A DNA stretch of 64,000 nt from Flavobacteriales bacterium (GTDB lineage: Bacteria > Bacteroidota > Bacteroidia > Flavobacteriales > BACL11). Made by a program: the position numbers and the translations under genes. Where the stretch lies: positions 1 to 64,000 of the forward strand of contig JACNLP010000027.1 in the NCBI GenBank assembly GCA_014381465.1. Direction: 5' to 3'. Below, piece after piece: positions 18,598-26,653 of the stretch (positions within the stretch are counted from its first letter, which is position 1; each line of letters begins with the position of its first letter). The notes under the pieces are model-generated. The model did no database searches, was not told the DNA's origin, and saw only the letters and a program-made list of their open reading frames with translations.

Positions 18598-19346
18598 ATG
18601 AATTTTAGATTAACAAATAAACAGAAGCGAGTATTTATGATATTCATTAGTATTAATTTCATTATACTAATAATAAACCTATTTAGCCTTAGCCCTTCAT
18701 TTAAGTTTACAAAAATTGACAAAGAAGAAAAAGCTAAATATGATCAATTGATGATTGAAAAAAAACTTGCTTTAATAGAAAAAGATAAATTAACTAGTAA
18801 ATATAAAGAATTTAATTCAGATTTTTATTTAATCGAAAAGGAAGGAATATGTAAAACCTTAATGCCAAATTTCAAGTCAAAATCAGGTGGTTTTGATTTT
18901 ACAGAAGTTGATAAGTGGCAACATAAGCAGACTGGAAAATGTGAATATTGTTATGATATTTCAGACTCTCTAAAAAAAGTTTATGATAGATTTATTGAGT
19001 TAGAAGATTTAATTGAAAGACAAGAATGGAAAATTGAAAGAATAGATTTAGAAAAGATTTATAAATGTTATATTTTAACGGATATATATGTAGGAGATCA
19101 ATCTACTAATGATTGGAATTCTAGAGGAAGAAGGAAATTTAATAATATTGATTATTTCATAGAAATAAAACCTAATCAATTTTATCCTTTTGTTAATTTT
19201 GTAAGAGAAGGTAACCTTTTGGGTCGATAAATGAACGGTCTCAAAATGTAATAATAAGAGGTCTATTCCCTGATTATGATTATACAGAGTTTATTGTGTA
19301 CAGTTTATTGTTGCTAGGTATATTTTGGTTCAAGAATAATTGGTAA
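18598..19346 (+). pseudogene. Uncharacterised membrane protein gene, probable 1-nt frameshift near 19220
   Basis: ORF 18598..19230 stops at ...REGNLLGR*. Adding one T to the T4 run (ccttttggg) gives ...REGNLFGSINERSQNVIIRGLFPDYDYTEFIVYSLLLLGIFWFKNNW*, adding a C-terminal TM helix and ending at 19346. Confidence 0.5.
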
Positions 19347-19348
19347 CT

Positions 19349-19419
19349 ACCCAGCTCCCGCACGATTTTATCGTGTGGTTTTGTAGTTTATCTAATAATA
19401 ATAACATCATTTAATATTC
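19349..19419. repeat. 71-nt tandem repeat copy 1 (REP palindrome + copied RAYT 3' end)
   Basis: acccagctcccgcacgattttatcgtgtggttttgtagtttatcta...; 2 mismatches to 19420..19490. Confidence 0.95.
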
Positions 19420-19490
19420 ACCCAGCTCCCGCACGATTTTATCGTGTGGTTTTGTAGTTTATCTAACAATAATAACATTATTTAATATTC
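19420..19490. repeat. 71-nt tandem repeat copy 2, overlapping the RAYT stop and last codons
   Basis: Period 71; overlaps RAYT 3' end (19459..19490). Confidence 0.95.
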
Positions 19491-20013
19491 CTTTTCTACC
19501 GCTATAATCTCCTGCACTACTATATACATAGTCTTCTGCTCTAAAAACAAAACCCGCTTCAACTGGGTTATTATGAATGTAATTAATTTTTTCATCAATC
19601 ACTTTATTACTCCATAATTCAATTGGTTTATTATCATGCCTCCAAAATTGATATTTTTTTACATTGGAACTTTCTTTTCCAGCTTTTAAGAACTCAGATA
19701 ATAACCATTTTTTTCTGCTTTCTTGTGGGTTTTCTTCAATTGCTTTTACGATTGCTTTACTAGTAAACCTTTTCATATCACCAATAAGAAGCTCTGGTTT
19801 ATAAGAATTAACGCTTCTAAAAATAAGATGAATATGATTTGTCATAATACACCAAGCAAAGATCTCCATTCCTTTTTCTTTTTGACAATAATGTAAACTT
19901 TCAATAATGATATTTTTGTATTTATTTCTTGTAAAAACATCAAGCCAATTAACAACTGCAAAGCTTATAAAATAAGTTCCTTCTGGATTATGAAATTTGT
20001 AATTGCGGCTCAT
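19459..20013 (-). mobile_element. REP-associated tyrosine transposase (RAYT; Y1/HUH family)
   Basis: MSRNYKFHNPEGTYFISFAVVNWLDVFTRNKY..., HUH motif TNHIHLIFR, candidate catalytic Tyr in KINYIHNNPVEAGFV, flanked by REP-like palindromes. Confidence 0.93.
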
Positions 20014-20030
20014 TTTTAACTATTTAACTT

Positions 20031-20208
20031 TTTATTGTTCCCACACGATACAATCGTTCGGAAGCATTTTAATAAATGCTAATACTACCTTTTATTGTTC
20101 CCACACGATACAATCGTTCGGAAGCATCTTATAAATGCTTATACTACCTTTTATTGTTCCCACAGGATACAATCGTGCGGAAGCATCTTATAAATGCTAA
20201 TACTACCC
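20031..20208. repeat. Three tandem ~59-60 nt REP/BIME-like units
   Basis: Units at 20031, 20091, 20150: tttattgttcccacacgatacaatcgttcggaagcat(c/t)tt..aaatgctaatactacc; two hairpins per unit. Confidence 0.95.
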
Positions 20209-20955
20209 TCTCTGCCTTAAGGCTTCATATAAAATAACACCAGTAGCAACCGATACATTTAAGGAAGCAATTTTTCCAGCCATAGGGATTTTTGCTCTCG
20301 CATCACACATTTTTAAAAACTCAGGAGATACTCCATCTTCCTCCGACCCCATAATAATTGCAGTAGGTGGGATGTAGTCCGGCTTATACATATTGTCCTG
20401 TGTTTTTTCAGTACAGCCAACCAATTGTATTCCGCTATCTTTCATGAATTGCAAAGCCAATTTCAAATTCCAAGTACGGCAAACTGTAATTTTATGCAAG
20501 GCTCCAGCTGAGGTTTTTATCGCATCAGCATTAATGGCAGCCGCATTTTGTTCAGGAATTATAATTGCATCTACTCCGGCACATTCGGCAGTACGAGCAA
20601 TCGCCCCAAAGTTTCTTACATCTGTAATTCTATCTAAAACTAAAACAAGAGGATTTTTCCCTTGTTCGTATAAATTTGGGACTACATCCTCAATATTATG
20701 AAAGTCGATAGGGGAGATGAAAGCAAAAACTCCTTGGTGATTTTTTCTTGTCAAACGATTGATTTTCTCTAGAGGAACATGCTTGTAATTTATTCTTTTT
20801 TCACGGACTAATTTCCAGAGTTCAGCAAATAAATCATTGTGCAATCCTTTTTGGATAAATAGTTTGTCAATTGTTTTTCCGGCTTCTACTGCTTCAATTA
20901 TTGGCCTAATACCAAAAATAAAGTTGGCTTTGTCTTTGTCGTCTTTCCTGTTCAT
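20203..20955 (-). CDS. rlmB: 23S rRNA (guanosine-2'-O)-methyltransferase RlmB (SpoU/TrmH family)
   Basis: FIFGIRPIIEAVEAGK, VLDRITDVRNFGAIARTAECAGVDAIIIP, IMGSEEDGVSPEFL, NVSVATGVILYEALRQR. Confidence 0.95.
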   Translation of the reverse strand: MNRKDDKDKANFIFGIRPIIEAVEAGKTIDKLFIQKGLHNDLFAELWKLVREKRINYKHVPLEKINRLTRKNHQGVFAFISPIDFHNIEDVVPNLYEQGKNPLVLVLDRITDVRNFGAIARTAECAGVDAIIIPEQNAAAINADAIKTSAGALHKITVCRTWNLKLALQFMKDSGIQLVGCTEKTQDNMYKPDYIPPTAIIMGSEEDGVSPEFLKMCDARAKIPMAGKIASLNVSVATGVILYEALRQRG

Positions 20956-22219
20956 ATATTTTTTCTTTTATGTCAATATCCGAATAAATGTGTCCATCTC
21001 TCCAAGCGTTTTGTGCCGTATTCCAAATGCTTTTAAAATAGACAGAACGATTCAGCTGATAGTCATTATCTGTAAATTTGTTTTCCATTTTTGTAAAAGT
21101 AAAATTTAATGAATAAACATTATTCTTTTCCCCATAAATCCAACTCTCTCCTTGCTCGCTTTGATAAATAATATTTGGCGGCCCAAAGATAATCATTATC
21201 ATGCCTCTATCGGTTTTCCAGCCCGCTTTATATGAGGTGAAAAAAGTATTGGCATTTTCTACTCTTTTGTAAAAAGTGCTGATAATTTTTTTGGCTTGCT
21301 CTTTATCGCCTTTTGTTCTGCCTAGCCAAAATTCATCAATGGCTATTTTTGGGTTTTTGATTTCTTGCAGTTGAAAAAGCTCCTCATTACTGCTAATATA
21401 TTGCAAAGGAGATATCATATCGTTTGCAGTATTTATTTTTGGAAAATCATTTTCAAATGATAAAATACTCATTCCATTTTCAGCTTCTTCCTTGTCTAAA
21501 ATTTGATAAATCCCCTTTTCATTTATTGGTAAAATAAAGAAAGTAGTATCAGTGGTAAGCGAGAAAATATTTGCCGCTTTTATTTTTTTTGATTTTATTT
21601 CACCCACAATAAATGGCGGTTTTGCCAGAGGAAATATTTCTTTATAATATTTTACAAAGATGGTTTTTTGCTTTGTATTGTTTTGGATAAAAAGTGTGTC
21701 CGAAATGTTAAAATAGTTATTAAATTGTAATTGATTTTCCTTATCATAAACCAAAAAATCACCTTTATTGATATTGGTTTTGTCGACAATAATACTATGA
21801 TTTGTTGTGCTTATTTTATGATTGTCTGTTAATTTTATTTTCAGTACATATTTTTCTCCCTCCTTTGTTTGCAAACTTATTTTTTCGTTTATTTCTGCAA
21901 TGGTATCGGTTGCGATATTTTTGCTTATGCTGAAACTATCCACAGCAATATCTTCTCCTTGAAAACACAAAATCCCTGCTAATGAATAGCTAATTTTATT
22001 TTCTTTTTTGCTTGCAGAATAGACACTCAAAAAATCGCCAGTTTTTATTTTACAATAAAGGGTACTTGAAGTTTTACTATCGTTATATACTTTGAATAAT
22101 GGCAGTGTCTTTTTTATACTTTCAGTATAAATAAAAGCACGATTTTGCAGATTATTTTTCTTTCCAAAGGTGCAGGCGCTAAGCAGAAGGATGAAAATGA
22201 AGAATTTACTCCTCATCAT
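20906..22219 (-). CDS. GWxTD domain-containing lipoprotein
   Basis: Lipobox LLSAC; GWKTDRGMIMIIFGPPNIIYQSEQGESWIYG; likely ATG at 22219. Confidence 0.88.
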   Translation of the reverse strand: MMRSKFFIFILLLSACTFGKKNNLQNRAFIYTESIKKTLPLFKVYNDSKTSSTLYCKIKTGDFLSVYSASKKENKISYSLAGILCFQGEDIAVDSFSISKNIATDTIAEINEKISLQTKEGEKYVLKIKLTDNHKISTTNHSIIVDKTNINKGDFLVYDKENQLQFNNYFNISDTLFIQNNTKQKTIFVKYYKEIFPLAKPPFIVGEIKSKKIKAANIFSLTTDTTFFILPINEKGIYQILDKEEAENGMSILSFENDFPKINTANDMISPLQYISSNEELFQLQEIKNPKIAIDEFWLGRTKGDKEQAKKIISTFYKRVENANTFFTSYKAGWKTDRGMIMIIFGPPNIIYQSEQGESWIYGEKNNVYSLNFTFTKMENKFTDNDYQLNRSVYFKSIWNTAQNAWRDGHIYSDIDIKEKIYEQERRQRQSQLYFWY

Positions 22220-23402
22220 TTTTTTTGTCTTTAAAACTGATTTTTGCATCAATTTCAGGAATTTCTCTAATTTCTATTTCTTTATTAAGTTGAATTCTTT
22301 TGTCAATCAATTCTTGAGTTAATATTTGCTTATTTCTTTTTTCCATAGGTGGGTTTAATTTTTCCGCACCTTCAAATTCTATTACACTTTTTAGTATTTC
22401 TCTAGGTAATTGGTTGCTCGCTTTTTTCAAGGTATCTAAAAATTCTTCAGCAAAGTATTGGTCAATTTGAATTCTTCTTTTTGTTGTATGTGCAAATTTC
22501 CCAATTATTCTGCAAATATCATCTCTTTCTTCAGGACTTAATTTTTCAACCAATTGGAATTCTTGTATTTTTCTTAAACTAATAATAATTGGTTCAATCG
22601 CATCTTTTGTAATTACATATACATTATAGTCTCCCATATTGTAAGTGAATTGCTTAATTGTATGCAATGTGTTTGTTGGAATTACCAAGAATAATTCCTT
22701 TTTTACATCTTTGTGTTTGGCATATTTTTTAAGGTTGTCTGTTTGGTTTTTTATGTAATTTGGGAAATTACTCAAATCATCATTTGATGGGCTTTTGGAG
22801 TCAAAGATTATATATTGTTCTGAAATTTTAACTGTATTGTCAGGTTTGTTTCTGGGATAAGGAAAATCTTCTTGAGGGATGTAAGTTAAAATATGATTTT
22901 TGCAAATCATTTGAATGTGATTCTCTATATCTTTTTCGTGTTCTCCCCATTGTTTTTTCATGCTTTCAAATTGGGCTTCTTTTTCTGCTACTCTTTCATC
23001 ATTTAATCGTTCTTTTTCTTTTTCTAATGATTCTTGTAGCGCATTACTTTTGTCTAGTGATTTTCTTAATGCTTCATTTCTAGCATCCTCCTTATTTTCA
23101 AGTGTTGTTACTTTTGTTTTTAATATGTTTCGTTCTTGTTCTACTGATTTTAAGCGTTCTTCAGCTTGTGTTTTTTCAGTTTTTATTTGCTCAAATGAAC
23201 TCATTTTAGCATTTACAATATCTGTGTTTTGTTCTAAATTATTAATCTTCTCATCTCTTGTTGCTAGGTCTTTTTCTAATTCCGAAATTCTTTTTTTATC
23301 ATCTTCCGTATTGTCATTGGTGACAATCTCTTTTTTCAGGTAAAGAGCAGTAAATCCTCCAATAATTAATATTGCTAAAATAATGTATCCCATGTATTCC
23401 AT
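22206..23402 (-). CDS. rmuC: DNA recombination protein RmuC
   Basis: N-terminal TM + coiled coil, then YIIFDSKSPSNDDLSNFPNYIKNQTDNLKKYAKHK. Confidence 0.8.
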   Translation of the reverse strand: MEYMGYIILAILIIGGFTALYLKKEIVTNDNTEDDKKRISELEKDLATRDEKINNLEQNTDIVNAKMSSFEQIKTEKTQAEERLKSVEQERNILKTKVTTLENKEDARNEALRKSLDKSNALQESLEKEKERLNDERVAEKEAQFESMKKQWGEHEKDIENHIQMICKNHILTYIPQEDFPYPRNKPDNTVKISEQYIIFDSKSPSNDDLSNFPNYIKNQTDNLKKYAKHKDVKKELFLVIPTNTLHTIKQFTYNMGDYNVYVITKDAIEPIIISLRKIQEFQLVEKLSPEERDDICRIIGKFAHTTKRRIQIDQYFAEEFLDTLKKASNQLPREILKSVIEFEGAEKLNPPMEKRNKQILTQELIDKRIQLNKEIEIREIPEIDAKISFKDKKNDEE

Positions 23403-23419
23403 AAGTATTTTTTTTTAGA

Positions 23420-24022
23420 TTATAAAATGAGCACTAATGTACCGATTTTTACTTTATCAAAGAGTTCAATTACGGCTTTATTTTTCATTCTTATACAGCC
23501 GTGTGAAGCGGGCTTTCCTAATCTTCCTTCTTCTGAGGTGCCATGAATGTAAATGTAGCGTTTGTAGGAATCAATTCCTTCTCCTTTATTTTTACCTTTT
23601 TCTAAACCCTCTAACCAAAGTATTCTACTTGTCACATCATCTGTTTTACTTTTGCTGTCGTCCTTATATATGGTAGCAATTTCTCCATAAAAAACCCTAC
23701 CAATCATTCTGCCATTTATAGGTGTTTCTTCTCCATATTTTTGTTTTACTTTATGTAGGCCAAGAGGCGTTTTGTTGCTTCCTGCTTTGCTTCCTGTCCC
23801 ATATTCAGAGGACGAAATCACAAAGGTTTTTACAATTTTATTTTTTTTAATATGATACATTTTCTGCTTAGCAATACTTACAAACAAAACTTCATCAAAG
23901 CTTTTATTGCATTTGTTTTCAATGTAGTTTTTAGCGGTTTCTATTATCTGCTCTTGTCCAAAACAAGCCAATGCAAAAAATAAAAATGTTATAAGTAAAA
24001 TTCTTTTTATCATATTTTCCAA
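23420..24022 (-). CDS. L,D-transpeptidase (YkuD-type)
   Basis: YIHGTSEEGRLGKPASHGCIRMKNKAVIELFDKV. Confidence 0.93.
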   Translation of the reverse strand: MENMIKRILLITFLFFALACFGQEQIIETAKNYIENKCNKSFDEVLFVSIAKQKMYHIKKNKIVKTFVISSSEYGTGSKAGSNKTPLGLHKVKQKYGEETPINGRMIGRVFYGEIATIYKDDSKSKTDDVTSRILWLEGLEKGKNKGEGIDSYKRYIYIHGTSEEGRLGKPASHGCIRMKNKAVIELFDKVKIGTLVLIL

Positions 24023-24687
24023 TCGATTTCTTTTAATCCTTGCTCGGTCAATAATTTATTGGTTTTCGAAAAATGCTTACAACCAAAAAATCCAGAATAA
24101 GCAGAGAAAGGGGAGGGGTGAGGGGAAGTTAAAATATAATGTTTGTTTTTATCAATCAGCTCTGCTTTATCCTGTGCAAATCTTCCCCAAAGCAGGAAAA
24201 TAACCCCTTCTTTTTTTTCTGAAATCTCCTGAATTACGCTATTTGTAAACTGTTCCCAGCCTTTTTTCTGGTGTGATCCGGCTTCTTTTGCTCTAACGGT
24301 TAAGGTAGCATTCAAAAGTAGAACGCCTTGCTTTGCCCAAGTAGACAAATTTCCAGTTTCAGGAATAGGGAGCTTTAAATCAGAGGCAATTTCTTTAAAA
24401 ATGTTTTTCAGTGAGGGGGGTTGTTTCATTCCATCTGGGACTGAAAAGGATAAGCCATGCGCTTGCCCTATTCCATGATAAGGATCTTGCCCTAGAATCA
24501 CCACTTTTACCTTGTTAAGAGGGGTGTAATTAAAAGCATTAAAGATGTCTTTCCCTTTTGGGAAAATGGTGTGTTGTTTTTTTTCATCAAGTAAAAATTG
24601 CTTTAACTCCAAAAAATAATTTTTGTTAAACTCATCTGAGAGAATTGTTTTCCAACTAGTTTCTATTTGTGGCTTGATTATGGACAT
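24010..24687 (-). CDS. ung: Uracil-DNA glycosylase
   Basis: VVILGQDPYHGIGQAHGLSFSVPDG; LLLNATLTVRAKEAGSHQKKGWE; TSPHPSPFSAYSGFFGCKHFSKTN. Confidence 0.97.
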   Translation of the reverse strand: MSIIKPQIETSWKTILSDEFNKNYFLELKQFLLDEKKQHTIFPKGKDIFNAFNYTPLNKVKVVILGQDPYHGIGQAHGLSFSVPDGMKQPPSLKNIFKEIASDLKLPIPETGNLSTWAKQGVLLLNATLTVRAKEAGSHQKKGWEQFTNSVIQEISEKKEGVIFLLWGRFAQDKAELIDKNKHYILTSPHPSPFSAYSGFFGCKHFSKTNKLLTEQGLKEIDWKI

Positions 24688-24796
24688 TTGTTATTAAAAA
24701 AAGAGTATTCAAAGATAAATAATCTAATTTTAAAAACAGTAAGTAATGAAAAACAAAATTCGTATTTTTGCGTTTAATTAAAAAATCGAACTTGCC

Positions 24797-24922
24797 ATGA
24801 ATAAAAAATATATCCTTATATCAGTTGTTTTACTTTTTGTACTTGTTCTTTCTTCTTGTGGTGTGTATGAGCAATGCCCTGGTGCAGGAAGTACGGAAAA
24901 ACATACTGAGTCAAACGCTTAA
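24797..24922 (+). CDS. 41-aa small lipoprotein
   Basis: MNKKYILISVVLLFVLVLSSCGVYEQCPGAGSTEKHTESNA*; lipobox; below ORF-track cutoff. Confidence 0.75.
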   Translation: MNKKYILISVVLLFVLVLSSCGVYEQCPGAGSTEKHTESNA

Positions 24923-24936
24923 TTTATTATAAAAAT

Positions 24937-25719
24937 ATGAAGAAAATAAGCTTCATATTATTTCTTTTCCCATTTTTTGTTTTTTCGCAAGAACCACTAA
25001 AACGAGCTGAAAAAATTCTTTACAAACATCAAAGAAATTTTGGAGTGAATGTGCATTCTCTGGGTTGGGGTTTGCATGGTAGAAGGGTTTGGAATGATAA
25101 TGTTAGATGGCAACATTTTTTGGAGGTGGATATTGTGAGCTTGAAACATCCTAAACAAATAAAGACTATCAATACTTTTTTTAGTGATGCAAAAGGCTAT
25201 GATTACGGAAAACAAAACTCTACTTTTTTATTTAGAAGCGGTTTTGGAAAGGAAAGAATTCTTTTTGATAAGCCAGATTTTGGAGGGATTACTATTAGTG
25301 TAATTGGTGCAGCAGGAGTTAGTTTGGCGTTTTTAAACCCAGTTTATTTAGAGATACTTTATCAAGATGATATTACAAAAGAGTTTTATGTTGAAACAGA
25401 AAAATATGATCCAATTAATCCTAACCACACTCCTTATAATATTTTTGGTCGTGCTTCCTATTTTAAAGGTTTTAATGAGATGAAATTGCAATTTGGTGGC
25501 TATTTTAAAGCAGGGTTTAACTTTGAATTCTCTAAAAAGGATAATGCAATACGCTCTATAGAAACAGGAGTGATAATTGATGCTTTTAAAGTAGGGGAAA
25601 ATGCAATACTAAAAAATGCAATTGGTAAAGAGCTTCCAATTATGGCTTTTACCAATAATAAAAATAACTTCCTTACATTTTATATTAATATGAATTTTTT
25701 CTTTGGGAAGAAATGGTAA
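24937..25719 (+). CDS. Secreted/outer membrane hypothetical protein
   Basis: Signal peptide, beta-rich pattern, aromatic C-terminus. Confidence 0.6.
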   Translation: MKKISFILFLFPFFVFSQEPLKRAEKILYKHQRNFGVNVHSLGWGLHGRRVWNDNVRWQHFLEVDIVSLKHPKQIKTINTFFSDAKGYDYGKQNSTFLFRSGFGKERILFDKPDFGGITISVIGAAGVSLAFLNPVYLEILYQDDITKEFYVETEKYDPINPNHTPYNIFGRASYFKGFNEMKLQFGGYFKAGFNFEFSKKDNAIRSIETGVIIDAFKVGENAILKNAIGKELPIMAFTNNKNNFLTFYINMNFFFGKKW

Positions 25720-26567
25720 AACAAAGTAAAATACGAAAGCCGACTTGGCTAAAAGTAAAACTTCCAACAGGAAAAGCTTACAAGCAAGTAAAATCTTTGG
25801 TGAAAGGGTATAGTTTGCATACTATTTGCGAAAGTGGTCATTGCCCTAATATAGGTGAATGTTGGGGTGAGGGTACTGCCACTTTTATGATTCTGGGAAA
25901 TATTTGTACTCGTTCTTGTGGGTTTTGTAATGTGCAAACTGGAAGACCACTTCCAGTAGATTACAATGAGCCCAAAAGAGTAGCAGAATCCGTTTGTTTA
26001 ATGAAAGTAAAACATGCAGTAATTACCTCTGTAGATAGAGATGATTTGCCTGATGGTGGGGCAGAGATTTGGGCAATGACAATAAATGAGATTAGAAAAC
26101 AAAATTCTAATACTACTATTGAAACTTTAATTCCTGATTTTAAAGCTCACTCAAGCCAAATTCAGAAAATAATTGATGTAAAACCAGAAATTGTATCGCA
26201 CAATATGGAAACAGTAAAACGATTAACTAAAAAAGTGCGCATTCAAGCAAAATACGAAAGAAGTTTGAAAACACTTGAAATATTAAAAAAAGGGGGGATG
26301 AAAACAAAATCTGGTATAATGCTTGGTCTTGGAGAAACAGAGAAAGAGATAATAGAAACAATGTACGATTTAAGAAATGTTGGCGTATCAATACTTACTA
26401 TGGGGCAATATTTGCAACCAACAAGCAAACACTTGACTGTTGTGGAGTTTATAAAGCCAAAACAATTCCAAAAACTAAAAGGAATTGGTTTGAAGATGGG
26501 TTTTCAAGTGGTGGAAAGCGGGCCATTAGTTCGCTCTTCTTATCATGCAGAAAAGCATCTTCTTTAA
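25713..26567 (+). CDS. lipA: Lipoyl synthase
   Basis: [36 protein letters not shown] radical SAM clusters; [14 protein letters not shown]. Confidence 0.97.
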   Translation: MVKQSKIRKPTWLKVKLPTGKAYKQVKSLVKGYSLHTICESGHCPNIGECWGEGTATFMILGNICTRSCGFCNVQTGRPLPVDYNEPKRVAESVCLMKVKHAVITSVDRDDLPDGGAEIWAMTINEIRKQNSNTTIETLIPDFKAHSSQIQKIIDVKPEIVSHNMETVKRLTKKVRIQAKYERSLKTLEILKKGGMKTKSGIMLGLGETEKEIIETMYDLRNVGVSILTMGQYLQPTSKHLTVVEFIKPKQFQKLKGIGLKMGFQVVESGPLVRSSYHAEKHLL

Positions 26568-26653
26568 TTTTTTTTATTATAAAGCTGCATTTATGTTTTT
26601 AATGGATAATTACTATATTTGTTTCCTTGAAAATTAACAAATAATTAAGTCAA

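Noticed and set aside
20031-20208. Regular ~59-nt repeats as a CRISPR array
   Set aside because: Repeats are head-to-tail with no unique spacers, contain two hairpins and sit next to a RAYT; no cas genes
20906-20955. 50-nt overlap of GWxTD gene and rlmB as an error
   Set aside because: Both proteins keep family-typical ends/starts; an overlapping arrangement is plausible and not evidence of a frameshift
22960-23343. 127-aa Ser/Phe-rich plus-strand ORF
   Set aside because: Antisense shadow of the RmuC coiled-coil codons
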